Made by a program: the position numbers and the translations under genes
Part shown: positions 33,966 to 43,157 of the stretch, in pieces
Layout of the letters: each line of letters starts with the position of its first letter
How positions within the stretch are numbered: position 1 is the stretch's first letter
NCBI RefSeq assembly: GCF_023983475.1
Contig: NZ_CP092712.1
Span: 1,364,001 to 1,428,000, forward strand
Source: Aliivibrio fischeri ATCC 7744 = JCM 18803 = DSM 507
GTDB lineage: Bacteria; Pseudomonadota; Gammaproteobacteria; Enterobacterales; Vibrionaceae
Direction of reading: 5' to 3'
DNA length: 64,000 bases
The notes under the pieces: generated by a model
What the model was told of the DNA's origin: nothing
What the model saw: the letters and a program-made list of their open reading frames with translations, nothing else
Database searches by the model: none

Positions 33966-34301
33966 GTGTTTAAGTATTTATTGTTAGTAGGTGTACTTTT
34001 TAGCGGTACTTCTTTTGGTCGTGAATTGTTTGAAAAAGAAGCTGAGAGCAACAAAGATGAGATGTATCGAGTTCAAGCTTATGCTTTCTCATCTATGCCT
34101 GATCTAAATTTCAAAGTATGCAGTAGTAATATGCTGACACTATATAAAATAGAAGATACGTATTATTTAGTGACTGACTTTACTACCTATGAAAATGCAA
34201 AAGACATAGTAAGTTCTTTAAGAGTAGAGTGCGGATATAAATCATGGATCCGACCTCAAGCGATGGATTTGTCATTTACTCAGGATAACCGAGCTTACTA
34301 A
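33966..34301 (+). CDS. Small exported protein, function unknown
   Basis: A 111-residue protein from a GTG start at 33966, with an AATAGG-type upstream site. It has a clear signal peptide (MFKYLLLVGVLFSGTSFG) and two Cys residues in the mature part (KVCSSNM and RVECGYK) that could form a disulfide. I do not recognise the family. It lies alone between two terminator hairpins. Confidence 0.6.
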   Translation: MFKYLLLVGVLFSGTSFGRELFEKEAESNKDEMYRVQAYAFSSMPDLNFKVCSSNMLTLYKIEDTYYLVTDFTTYENAKDIVSSLRVECGYKSWIRPQAMDLSFTQDNRAY

Positions 34302-34305
34302 GAAG

Positions 34306-34337
34306 ATGGGCAAAGGTATTTACTTTTGCCCATTTTT
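34306..34337. terminator. Hairpin terminator between convergent genes
   Basis: ATGGGCAAA (34306-34314) and TTTGCCCAT (34325-34333) with a T-run to 34337; it serves the small exported protein gene and possibly the convergent MATE gene. Confidence 0.85.
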
Positions 34338-34354
34338 GTTTACTACGATTGGTA

Positions 34355-35698
34355 TTAGATAAGATTAAACTTAGTCCATACTTTAGAGCGCCAACGGCGA
34401 GCCATGATTATTCCACGAACCCATTCATCTGCTGCAAGTGCGAGCCATGCGCCAAGTACACCAAATCCAAATTGAACGCCGAGTAGATAAGTTAAGCTAA
34501 CCGCCACTCCCCACATACTTAATATCCCTAATTGAACTGGAAATTTAATATCACCAGCCCCTTTAAGTGCGGATATAAAGACAAGGTTAAATACCCGTCC
34601 AGCTTCCACTAAAATAGAGCCTGCAATTAATCCTGCAGTTAAAGTTATGACCTCTGGATCTTGTGTGAATATATCGAGTAACTCATAACGGAAGAAAAAG
34701 ACGATACAAGTAAGGGCAACAGAGACAGCAAAAGAGACTAAGAAGTAGAGCTGAACTCGTGTAAGAATCTGTTCAATCCATTTCTTTCCTACGTAATAGC
34801 TGGTTTGTATTTGGCTTGCTTGACCGACGGCTAATGCAAAAGCAAAAGAGACTCGAGCAATATTTTGGGCGTAAGTAAAAGCGGTTAACGAAGCGGTACC
34901 CATTCTTACTACTAAGTAAATAATGACCATTTGTGACAAGTTATATGAGAGCATTTCACCTGCATTCATTACCCCAATATGCATGATCTTTTTATAGGTT
35001 GTTTGAGGTATTTTTTTAAAGCTCATCATTGGCAGCGCAATGTGTTTTCTATGGGTCATTATCCATAAAATAATCGTATTAATGACTTGGCTAAACGCAG
35101 TCGCAACAGCCACACCCTGAACACCATAAACAGGCAATCCAAAAGGTTGATATAAAGCACAGTAGTTACCAAATATATTAAGTCCACCAGTGAGAAGATT
35201 CACTATCATTGGTGTACGAGAGTATCCATTACTGCGTAATATGGTAGAGAAGACGATACCAAGAGTTACGGTTAACGTGAAAGAGCCTGTAATAATCAAA
35301 TAATCGTAGGCAAAAGTTGCAACGTCACTTTCTAGTCCATACATGATGACAATAGGATTTGCGGCAAAAAAGGCAAATAAACTGAGGCCAAGTCCTAATA
35401 CCCCACCAAGCACAACACTGGCTACTGCAACATCGGTTGATTGTTGAGTTCGTCCAGAGCCGTTGTATTGACCAATAAGAATGCCAGTACCGGTACTCAC
35501 CATCATTGAAATGATCATTAAAAAGAAAATGATTTGAGAGATAACCCCAATAGCAGATACTGCCAGATCAGAGTAGCCACTAAGCATGAATACATCACTG
35601 GTACTAATGGCTGTACGCAGTAAAATTTCCACCAGAATCGGCCACGCTAATGTCGTGATCTGCATTCGGCGTTCAATAGGATTGCTTTTATCAAGCAT
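34355..35698 (-). CDS. MATE-family efflux transporter
   Basis: A 447-residue inner-membrane protein with about twelve hydrophobic segments in two similar halves, as in MATE (NorM/DinF) Na+- or H+-driven multidrug exporters. Recognisable stretches are AWPILVEILLRTAISTSDV near the N-terminus and GQYNGSGRTQQSTDVAVAS. The start at 35698 has a TTAAGGACAAA-like site on the minus strand. It is a single gene; its substrate is not evident. Confidence 0.88.
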   Translation of the reverse strand: MLDKSNPIERRMQITTLAWPILVEILLRTAISTSDVFMLSGYSDLAVSAIGVISQIIFFLMIISMMVSTGTGILIGQYNGSGRTQQSTDVAVASVVLGGVLGLGLSLFAFFAANPIVIMYGLESDVATFAYDYLIITGSFTLTVTLGIVFSTILRSNGYSRTPMIVNLLTGGLNIFGNYCALYQPFGLPVYGVQGVAVATAFSQVINTIILWIMTHRKHIALPMMSFKKIPQTTYKKIMHIGVMNAGEMLSYNLSQMVIIYLVVRMGTASLTAFTYAQNIARVSFAFALAVGQASQIQTSYYVGKKWIEQILTRVQLYFLVSFAVSVALTCIVFFFRYELLDIFTQDPEVITLTAGLIAGSILVEAGRVFNLVFISALKGAGDIKFPVQLGILSMWGVAVSLTYLLGVQFGFGVLGAWLALAADEWVRGIIMARRWRSKVWTKFNLI

Positions 35699-35871
35699 AG
35701 TTTGTCCTTAAAAAAGGGAAGAGAGGATGCTCTTCACCATACAGCTAGGAAGGAAATATAAAGGTGTCTACTTTGACGAAATTCATTCTCCCAATCTGGG
35801 AGCTGGAACTCATTTTTGGATAGTATATTAATTCACACAATTATCTATGAAAATAGTGAGAATAATTGGTA

Positions 35872-37128
35872 TTAACATCGAATTTTAGGAATGTCTTTCC
35901 ATTTGGTAGTGTATTGCGGGGTGAGCATTTCTCGTTTCATTCCCCATTGGGTATTTATCCCTTGAGCGCCAAGAAATAGGGTGTCTGTACCGTATTTATG
36001 ATTGATTTTATCAAAAATAGTCATTAACTGATTATTGTTTGGGGCTGGGTTTAATAAATCGAATTGCTCATGTCTTCCATCAAGTAAATCTAATAAACCA
36101 ACACCTACTTTATAATAGCGAACATCTGGATGAAACAACTCTTTAGCGATGTGTGTGACCACTGAGGTGATATGATTTACATCGGCTGTTGGGTAAGCAA
36201 AATGGTGAGTTGCACGTCCATTGACTGGTTTATCATCATGAGGAGAGTTTGAAGCAAAGCAAAGTAATGTTTTACATAATGAACCTTGTTTTCTGGCTTT
36301 CTGTGAAGCAATAGCTGCATGTTTTGCTAACGCTTGTTGTAATGCATCAAGATCGGTAATGCGGTTTCCCATACTGCGAGTTGAAAATATTTGTTTTTTA
36401 TCTGCACGAGCAATATCCCATGATTTACATGGTGTTCCATTTAACTCTAATACAATACGTTCAACTTCAACGTTGAAGTTTTTTCTCACTAAGCCGATTG
36501 GCATATTGGTCAGTTGGAGTGCTGTATGAATACCCATTTGATGCATACGTTCAGAGAGTTTTCGACCGATCCCCCATACTTCTTCAACAGATAAAAGGTG
36601 GAGTGCATTTAAACGTTCTTGTTCATTATCCAATACACAAACACCATGATAGCCTGCGAACTTTTTGGCTGCATGGTTTGCTACCTTAGCCAAGGTTAAT
36701 GTGGTTCCCATACCGACACAAACCGGTAATCGACACTCTTTCCATACGGCTTTACGTAGTTGATTTGCATGTGAACGTAAACAAGGTATTGCGGGAAAGC
36801 TACGTTTAAAAGAGAGAAAGGATTCATCAATGGAATAAATATGTTGCTCTGGCGCAAAGCGTCCAATTACTTCCATCATTTTAGACGACAAATCAGAATA
36901 CAATTCATAATTAGACGATAGAGCAATAACGCCTTTTTCTTCACATTGTTTTTTTATTTGAAAGTAAGGTTTAAATTTAGGTATACCTGCTTCTGTCGCT
37001 TGGCGATTGGCTGCGACAATCATGCCATCGTTATTGGATAACACAATAATAGGGCGGTTACGCCATTCAGGACGAAAGACTTGCTCTGCACTGCAATAAA
37101 AAGAGTTAGCATCAACCAGAGCAAACAT
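35872..37128 (-). CDS. umuC: UmuC, catalytic subunit of DNA polymerase V
   Basis: A 418-residue Y-family polymerase. It begins FALVDANSFYCSAEQVF, carries YSIDESFLSF in the palm (metal-binding Asp-Glu), and has VWGIGRKLSERM (helix-hairpin-helix). UmuC with cleaved UmuD' performs translesion synthesis during the SOS response. The start overlaps the umuD stop by one base. A LexA box lies upstream of umuD. Length agrees with E. coli UmuC. Confidence 0.95.
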   Translation of the reverse strand: MFALVDANSFYCSAEQVFRPEWRNRPIIVLSNNDGMIVAANRQATEAGIPKFKPYFQIKKQCEEKGVIALSSNYELYSDLSSKMMEVIGRFAPEQHIYSIDESFLSFKRSFPAIPCLRSHANQLRKAVWKECRLPVCVGMGTTLTLAKVANHAAKKFAGYHGVCVLDNEQERLNALHLLSVEEVWGIGRKLSERMHQMGIHTALQLTNMPIGLVRKNFNVEVERIVLELNGTPCKSWDIARADKKQIFSTRSMGNRITDLDALQQALAKHAAIASQKARKQGSLCKTLLCFASNSPHDDKPVNGRATHHFAYPTADVNHITSVVTHIAKELFHPDVRYYKVGVGLLDLLDGRHEQFDLLNPAPNNNQLMTIFDKINHKYGTDTLFLGAQGINTQWGMKREMLTPQYTTKWKDIPKIRC

Positions 37129-37535
37129 TATGATTGGCTCAGTAAATAACTTGGACGGTGGCAGCGAATAGAGCGAGTAACAACGCCCTCAATGGTGAAG
37201 GTATCGTAATCATTAATGGGAACGGTTTGATATCTTTCATTGGCTGAAACTAATAAACGACGTTGTGTATCCAGTATTTTACAGACGAATTCACCATTAA
37301 AATTAGCGACAATAACATCATTGCTTTGTATTGTTACATAGCGATCGACAATGAGTAAATCACCATCAAAAATGCCAACCCCTTGCATTGAATCACCACT
37401 GGCACGTCCAATAAAGGTTGAACTTGGGTGCTCAATTAATAATTCATCGAGATCAAAAGAAAGCTGAGAATATTCAGCAGCAGGGCTTTCAAAGCCACTA
37501 ATACCAGCACTGGCGTGAAGAGGAATTACATTCAT
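37128..37535 (-). CDS. umuD: UmuD, SOS mutagenesis protease-like subunit
   Basis: A 135-residue S24-family protein. The self-cleavage site is in SGFESPAAEY, which aligns with CGFPSPAADY of E. coli; cleavage would fall at Ser-Gly rather than Cys-Gly. Catalytic Ser is in GDSMQGVGIFDGD and Lys in FVCKILDT. RecA-stimulated cleavage gives UmuD', which binds UmuC. The part before the cleavage site is only about 13 residues, shorter than in E. coli. Confidence 0.95.
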   Translation of the reverse strand: MNVIPLHASAGISGFESPAAEYSQLSFDLDELLIEHPSSTFIGRASGDSMQGVGIFDGDLLIVDRYVTIQSNDVIVANFNGEFVCKILDTQRRLLVSANERYQTVPINDYDTFTIEGVVTRSIRCHRPSYLLSQS

Positions 37536-37542
37536 AAAATAA

Positions 37543-37562
37543 CACTGTATATAAGTACAGTG
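37543..37562 (-). promoter_or_regulatory. LexA (SOS) box of umuDC
   Basis: CACTGTATATAAGTACAGTG contains CTGT-N8-ACAG, the LexA consensus, 10 bp upstream of the umuD start. Confidence 0.93.
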
Positions 37563-37627
37563 TTATTTTGGGTGTGAATGAATAAAATAGCAAGTGATTA
37601 GATACAAAATATCGTTAACTGCTTATT

Positions 37628-38395
37628 TTATAACAAGGCATTTTTCTTCATTAATTCTTTATCTGCGCCTTTTAGCTTCATTTCATCCATAATGAAGTTA
37701 ACCGCATTTAGCAATTCTTGCTCGCCTTTAGGTACTAAATAACCAAATTGGCTTTTTGTGAATGGGTCGTCACAGCGAGCCGCTTCTAATCGCTTATCTG
37801 TTGCTTGATAGTAAAGTGCTTCTGGTGTTTCGGTTACCATTACGTCAACTTTTCCTGTCGCAACGGCTTGAGGAACATCAAGGTTATTTTTATAACGTGT
37901 GAACGTTGCACTTTGTAGATGAGTATCAGCAAATATCTCGTTAGTACCACCAATGTTAATACCTAAACGAGTGCTTGATTTGTTGACTTTATCGATGGTG
38001 TTATAAGTTTCAGCTTTTCCTTTTGCAACAAGGAAGCATTTACCAAACGTCATGTAGCCTTGGCTTTGTTCAGCATGCAGCTGACGCTGTATTTTACGTG
38101 TGATGCCGCCCATTGCGATGTCGTATTTGTCAGCATTAAGATCGGGAATGAGGTTTTTCCATGAGGTTTGAACTAACTCTAGTTTTACATCTAGCTGTTC
38201 TGCTATGTATTTAGCAACATCAATATCATAACCAGAAAATTGCTTACCATCGAAAGAAGAGAAGGGCTTATAGTCACCCGTTGTACCGACTCGAATAATT
38301 CCGGCTTCTTGGATTTCATCTAAGCGATCTGCGTGAGCTGTGAAGGAAGCGGCAAATAGCACAGATATGCATAAAAGTTTCTTTTTCATCATCAA
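37628..38395 (-). CDS. Periplasmic amino-acid-binding-like protein (cyclohexadienyl dehydratase/PheC-like)
   Basis: A 255-residue secreted protein with signal peptide (MMMKKKLLCISVLFAASFTAHA). The mature part is a family 3 solute-binding fold: IIRVGTTGDYKPFSSFDG, GYDIDVAKYIAEQL and LNADKYDIAMGGIT. This layout, with the short IRVGTTGDYKP start, is that of PheC-type periplasmic cyclohexadienyl dehydratase, which makes phenylpyruvate; a plain ABC-type binding protein is the alternative. No transporter permease is adjacent, which slightly favours the enzyme. Confidence 0.75.
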   Translation of the reverse strand: MMMKKKLLCISVLFAASFTAHADRLDEIQEAGIIRVGTTGDYKPFSSFDGKQFSGYDIDVAKYIAEQLDVKLELVQTSWKNLIPDLNADKYDIAMGGITRKIQRQLHAEQSQGYMTFGKCFLVAKGKAETYNTIDKVNKSSTRLGINIGGTNEIFADTHLQSATFTRYKNNLDVPQAVATGKVDVMVTETPEALYYQATDKRLEAARCDDPFTKSQFGYLVPKGEQELLNAVNFIMDEMKLKGADKELMKKNALL

Positions 38396-38680
38396 ATCTT
38401 TTTGTTTATTAATTTAACTAACAAACTTATCACTATTTTGTAAATAAACAGATCAAACCATTCTATAAATAACGATAAAAAAACATGAGTGAGACATATT
38501 TCAAGTGGATGATTATCATATGTATTGATCTAATCTATTTGAATGTCATCAAATGTAAATAATATGGATTAATTGTTATTGAGGAAATGGAGTAAGCCTT
38601 TGCCATACAAGGGCTGCTCTGGTTTTTCTTATTAATCTGAATTACTATTCTCAGCTTTGTTTCAACTGTGTGATGTATTG

Positions 38681-39562
38681 ATGACAGTTTTATTATTCTT
38701 ACAGATTGGCCTTATTATTGGAGGCCTAACGTTCCTTTTTATGCTTGTATCATTATGGCTTAAGAAAAAGGACTCAGAAAAAGACACTAATATATGGGCA
38801 GTTGGTCTAATTGGTGGTTTTGCAAACTTTTGTGACACTCTTGGTGTCGGAAGTTTTGCCATTAAAACGGCTGGTTATAAGCAGTTTAATTTAATTGATG
38901 ACAAAGTATTACCTGGCACCTTGAATGCTCAAGCAACCATGGCAACGGTTTTTCAAGCATTGATTTTTCTTACCGCTGTTAATGTGGATTTAACGACGCT
39001 ATTGAGTTTAATTATTGCTGCATGTGTTGGCGCAACCGTTGGTGCTCGATTGGTATCAAATTTTGATCGCCAATTGATCCGTTTGATTATGGCTGGCGCT
39101 TTACTCGTTGTTGCATTGCTGATGTTTGCTGGACGCTTAGATTTATTTCCACTAGGTGGGGAAGCGTTGGGATTAACTGGCGAAAAATTGGTTATCGGTA
39201 TTATTGGTAACTTTATTTTTGGTGCATTAATGACAGTAGGGATTGGTTTATACGCGCCGTGTATGACCATGATTTATCTATTAGGCATGAATCCATTGGC
39301 GGCATTTCCTATCATGATGTGTTCATGTGCTTTCTTGTGTTTCTTTTCTGCTGGTGGCTTTATTAAGCAAAAAGCGGTGAATTCAAGAGGGGCGCTTGTG
39401 GTGGCGATAACCGGTCCGATAGGGGTATTAATTGCTGCCTTTATTGTGAAGTCATTGGATGTGGATATGCTGGCTTGGCTTGTGGCATTTGTGGTGCTTT
39501 ATACTGCCGTTATGATGCTACGATCGTGGCAGCAGGGACGAGTGGCGAATAAAGCGTCATAA
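38681..39562 (+). CDS. TauE/SafE-type (TSUP) membrane permease
   Basis: About 293 residues from ATG 38681; an in-frame TTG at 38657 would add eight residues, and neither has a clear ribosome site. There are eight or so hydrophobic segments. Typical TSUP features are IGGFANFCDTLGVGSFAIKT in the first half and the related GIGLYAPCMTMIYLLGMN in the second. Family members export or import sulfite, sulfoacetate or other organosulfur anions. It is a single gene; the substrate is unknown. Confidence 0.82.
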   Translation: MTVLLFLQIGLIIGGLTFLFMLVSLWLKKKDSEKDTNIWAVGLIGGFANFCDTLGVGSFAIKTAGYKQFNLIDDKVLPGTLNAQATMATVFQALIFLTAVNVDLTTLLSLIIAACVGATVGARLVSNFDRQLIRLIMAGALLVVALLMFAGRLDLFPLGGEALGLTGEKLVIGIIGNFIFGALMTVGIGLYAPCMTMIYLLGMNPLAAFPIMMCSCAFLCFFSAGGFIKQKAVNSRGALVVAITGPIGVLIAAFIVKSLDVDMLAWLVAFVVLYTAVMMLRSWQQGRVANKAS

Positions 39563-39647
39563 AATACGTGTTTCTGTCACATTATTATTGGAGATATAAA
39601 AAGTTCGTGGTATTTTCCTTCTACCAATTATTTATGGATTTTTTATC

Positions 39648-40214
39648 ATGCCAAAGGCAAGTGACATCAAAAAAGGTTCAGCAATTGAACACAACGGTAA
39701 AGTATTTTTCGTTAAAGAAATCAGCAAGCTAACTCCAAGTGGCCGTGCAGGTGCAACATTATTCCGTATGCGTATGTACGATGTGGCAACTGGCTCAAAA
39801 GCAGATGAAAGCTTCAAAGCTGATGATGTGATCAATTTAGCTGACTTTAGCCGTCGCAGCGCAACGTTTTCTTATGTTGATGGTAATGAGTATGTATTCA
39901 TGGATGCTGAAGACTACACTCCATACAACTTCAACAAAGAAGCGATTGAAGAAGAGTTACTTTTCATCACTGAAGAGACTCAAGGTCTTCAAATCCTTAT
40001 CGTTGATGGCGATCCAGTTGCGATCGAACTGCCATCTGCAGTGGATCTAGTGATTGTAGAAACCGCACCGTCAATTAAAGGGGCTTCTGCAAGTGCTCGT
40101 ACTAAACCTGCAACGATGACAACAGGTCTAACAGTACAAGTGCCTGAGTACATCGCAAACGGCGAAAAAGTGAAAATTAACACGACTGAACACAAGTTCA
40201 TGAGCCGTGCTTAA
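39648..40214 (+). CDS. yeiP: Elongation factor P-like protein YeiP (EfpL)
   Basis: A 188-residue EF-P paralogue: N-terminal KOW-like domain ([20 protein letters not shown]), then two OB-type domains. The tip loop carries SPSGR-like sequence ([13 protein letters not shown]) with Arg in place of the modified Lys of EF-P, as in YeiP/EfpL. It helps ribosomes past proline-rich and other slow motifs. A strong terminator follows the gene. Confidence 0.93.
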   Translation: MPKASDIKKGSAIEHNGKVFFVKEISKLTPSGRAGATLFRMRMYDVATGSKADESFKADDVINLADFSRRSATFSYVDGNEYVFMDAEDYTPYNFNKEAIEEELLFITEETQGLQILIVDGDPVAIELPSAVDLVIVETAPSIKGASASARTKPATMTTGLTVQVPEYIANGEKVKINTTEHKFMSRA

Positions 40215-40258
40215 TCGCTGCTAGACAGTAGGTTTTAATACTGTTAACAACATAAAGA

Positions 40259-40294
40259 AAAGGCCAGCTATTCGTTAATAGCTGGCCTTTTTTT
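40259..40294. terminator. Terminator between yeiP and ThrE-like gene
   Basis: AAAGGCCAGCTA (40259-40270) and TAGCTGGCCTTT (40279-40290), a 12-bp stem with an 8-base loop and T-run; it serves both convergent genes. Confidence 0.93.
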
Positions 40295-40312
40295 ATGTCT
40301 TGTGTTTTGGTA

Positions 40313-41491
40313 TTACAAATCTCGTTCTATTTTCGGGGAGTAAATTGAGTAGGCGGTAATTTGCCCAGCAACAATGGCTGAAAACATAAAGAGTGCCGAT
40401 AAACCAATGCTTGGAATAGGGAGGATGGATTGCTCAAACACACTTTGGCTTGCGCTGACTAGGATGCGACTGCCCGGCACAAGGATGATGATCCCTTGCA
40501 CAATAAAGATGATCCCTGTTAGGTTTAACCGTCGCGCAATCCATGTTCCATAAAGCGTGATGAAAACCGTGGTTACCCATGTCCCCACAACCCATCCACC
40601 ATCAAAACCAAGATAAGCCGGACCCCACATACCTAATACAGCAACAGGTAAACTATACAGAGTATCGATTGGGCGAGCTTTAAACATGACCCCTAATGAA
40701 AATGAGATAATCGGTAAACCTAATATTTGTAGCCAGAGTGGAAATGCGTTTTGATACGCTATTGATTCGGCTTGGCCAAACATCGCTTCGCCAATATGCA
40801 AGCCAATAATGATCCCAATAAGAAGTTTGATAAGAGTGAGAAAGCACTGACCAAGTAAACTGGTACCAGAGACGAGATCGTTAAAGGCTAAGCATTCCAA
40901 TGCGTTTGAGATTGACAGTCCGGGCACAAAGAGTACCACCGCGGCAATGCACACGCCAAGAATCGGGATTGGAACGCCAAGGCTGGCAATTAATGCAACA
41001 CTAAAAGCAACAAGTAACGCACCAAAAAACTCTACCGCGATACTGCGGCGTTGACTGCAAAAGACTTGGGATAACCACACTAAAAAACCGAGTAAAAAAC
41101 TGACGCCTAACGCTTCGTAGGTTGATCCGACAAGCATAAGAAAACTGGGTGGTATGCACATGTTTGCCAAACAGACGGCCCATGAAGGATAACGTATGCC
41201 TTCGGCTGGTGCGGGTGGGATTGGTGTTAATGGCTGTTGAAGTTGAATGATGGTATTGGCAAGGAGACCAAGATCAATACTGGCTGGTTTATGACGTTTC
41301 ATAATGACGGCGTTGTTGTCATCAGGAAACTGATAGTTAATGGACGTCGGCGTGGCTTGGATCATACAATTAACGCCATATTTATTGGCGTAAAAGGTGG
41401 TATAGCGCTCTACTTTATAAGGAGCACAACCGCAGCGGTGCAGCGTGTCTCCAATCTCTACAATACGATTGATTCGATATTGTGACGGCAT
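40313..41491 (-). CDS. ThrE-like threonine/serine exporter (fused YjjP-YjjB type)
   Basis: A 392-residue membrane protein with a cytoplasmic N-terminal domain (GDTLHRCGCAPYKVERY) and about ten hydrophobic segments. It combines the DUF1212 part with the DUF3815 part (FIVQGIIILVPGSRILVSAS). In E. coli these parts are the separate proteins YjjP and YjjB; here they are fused as in ThrE of corynebacteria. Export of threonine, serine or dicarboxylates is the known role in relatives. Confidence 0.85.
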   Translation of the reverse strand: MPSQYRINRIVEIGDTLHRCGCAPYKVERYTTFYANKYGVNCMIQATPTSINYQFPDDNNAVIMKRHKPASIDLGLLANTIIQLQQPLTPIPPAPAEGIRYPSWAVCLANMCIPPSFLMLVGSTYEALGVSFLLGFLVWLSQVFCSQRRSIAVEFFGALLVAFSVALIASLGVPIPILGVCIAAVVLFVPGLSISNALECLAFNDLVSGTSLLGQCFLTLIKLLIGIIIGLHIGEAMFGQAESIAYQNAFPLWLQILGLPIISFSLGVMFKARPIDTLYSLPVAVLGMWGPAYLGFDGGWVVGTWVTTVFITLYGTWIARRLNLTGIIFIVQGIIILVPGSRILVSASQSVFEQSILPIPSIGLSALFMFSAIVAGQITAYSIYSPKIERDL

Positions 41492-41576
41492 ATCCTTATT
41501 CCTACTGCTTGATGTATGGCACCAACCTAAGTGTGTACGATTTACTTAGATTGGCACGCATTTAAAAACGTATTAA

Positions 41577-42998
41577 TTAAAATAAGTTTCCATCACGAAC
41601 AAGTTCACGAGGTAATCCATTTTTGATTCGATTACCCACCCATTTCCCTAAGCCAATCACGGCACCGTTGTAGGTGACAATGGTTTCGCCTTTTCCTGAA
41701 AAATCAGGTCGAACGTCACGACCCATATACCATTCACGGGCTTGCTCTGTATTGAGTTCAGCACACGTTGGGTTGTCGGCGGTAGCCAGTGCCATGATGG
41801 CTTCGTGCTGCCAGCGATACCCTTTTTTATGGGTTTCAGCCAGTTTGAATCCAATTCGGTGATAGCGCATTTCGCCAATTAATGGTTTCATGCGTTTAGG
41901 GAAAGCCCAGACTTCTTTATCTCGGATCCAAAACTCATTGTCCTCAGGGATGGCTAATTGTAATGTTGATTTCAGTTCCGCTTCAATTGCCTGAGCTTCT
42001 TTATTTGATGCTGGTACAAAAGGAAATTTACCCAAACGTTTTTTCACGTCAGGAGGTGTCGTTGAACTGTTTTTACGGATCTTCGCAACAAAGAATCCTT
42101 CGCTATCAAAAATCTGAGGGTAGATGTGTAAGAAGCCTTCTTTGGTTAAGGCTTTTTCGGCATTCTCAAATAAGTCGCCTAACGGTTCAAACGTGACACT
42201 GTCACCAAATTGTTCCACAAGGTGATGGCAAATGTTTTGGTTTTCTTCGTGGTTTAATGTACAGGTTGAATACACCATGACACCACCCGGTTTTAGGGCA
42301 TGAAACGCACTTTCAATTAAATCACGTTGAGTATCACCAATTTCGATAACGGATTCTGGGCTCCAGTTATGCATGGCATCTGGGTCTTTACGAATGGTGC
42401 CTTCACCAGAACAAGGGGCATCGAGCAAGATGGAATCAAACGTTTCTGGTAACCAACCACCAAATACGCGGCCATCAAAGTGGGTTAGGGCAACGTTGCT
42501 GACACCGCAGCGCTGAATGTTTGAGCACAGCACTTTTACACGGCTTGACGAAAATTCATTTGCAACCAATGCGCCTTGGTTTTTCATGCCAGCAGCCAGT
42601 TGTGTGGTTTTAGAGCCGGGTGCTGAAGCCATATCAAGTGCGATGTCAATGTCATCATTGTCTTTTAATAAGGCCGTTACTGGCATCATAGAGCTGGCTT
42701 CTTGAATATAAAACAAGCCCGCCATGTGCTCAGCGGTACTGCCCAGTTTTACGGTGTCGTGTTCAGGTCGAGTGATCCAAAACCCTGTATCACACCAAGG
42801 CACAGGCTCTAAGTCCCATTGTTTTTCAGCGGCACGTTGTTTAAATTCTTCAACGCTGTTTTTTAATGTATTTACACGAATACTACGACGCAAAGGTCGT
42901 TTGCAAGCAGCAACAAACTCATCCATAGATAAGTGGGAAGGCATGGTTTCTTGTACTTGTGCCAAGAACGCATCAGGAAGAAAAATATTATCGTGCAC
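41577..42998 (-). CDS. rsmF: 16S rRNA m5C1407 methyltransferase RsmF
   Basis: A 473-residue SAM-dependent rRNA methyltransferase of the NOL1/NOP2/Sun group. Motifs: ALDMASAPGSKTTQLA (SAM site), LLDAPCSGEGTIRKD (Cys of motif IV) and VYSTCTLNHEENQ (catalytic Cys of motif VI). The C-terminal RsmF-specific domain completes it. It methylates C1407 of 16S rRNA. It lies next to letB as yebU does in E. coli, but after a terminator. Confidence 0.94.
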   Translation of the reverse strand: MHDNIFLPDAFLAQVQETMPSHLSMDEFVAACKRPLRRSIRVNTLKNSVEEFKQRAAEKQWDLEPVPWCDTGFWITRPEHDTVKLGSTAEHMAGLFYIQEASSMMPVTALLKDNDDIDIALDMASAPGSKTTQLAAGMKNQGALVANEFSSSRVKVLCSNIQRCGVSNVALTHFDGRVFGGWLPETFDSILLDAPCSGEGTIRKDPDAMHNWSPESVIEIGDTQRDLIESAFHALKPGGVMVYSTCTLNHEENQNICHHLVEQFGDSVTFEPLGDLFENAEKALTKEGFLHIYPQIFDSEGFFVAKIRKNSSTTPPDVKKRLGKFPFVPASNKEAQAIEAELKSTLQLAIPEDNEFWIRDKEVWAFPKRMKPLIGEMRYHRIGFKLAETHKKGYRWQHEAIMALATADNPTCAELNTEQAREWYMGRDVRPDFSGKGETIVTYNGAVIGLGKWVGNRIKNGLPRELVRDGNLF

Positions 42999-43101
42999 GG
43001 GTGAATCTCATTGGAAGATATAATGGCAGGAAGTGTAAACGCTATTCCCGTCCTTGTCTAAATGGATTTGAGAATAATAGAGTAAATAGTGGAGGGCGAG
43101 T

Positions 43102-43135
43102 AAAAAAAGGCAGTTGCTTAAAGCACAACTGCCTT
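43102..43135 (-). terminator. Terminator of the letA-letB operon
   Basis: AAGGCAGTTG (43107-43116) and CAACTGCCTT (43126-43135); the A-run at 43102-43108 gives the T-tract on the minus strand. Confidence 0.9.
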
Positions 43136-43157
43136 ATTTAGTTAACTCTTTGAACGG

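Noticed and set aside
37628-38395. A component of an amino-acid ABC transporter operon
   Set aside because: No permease or ATPase gene is adjacent; the protein is encoded alone.
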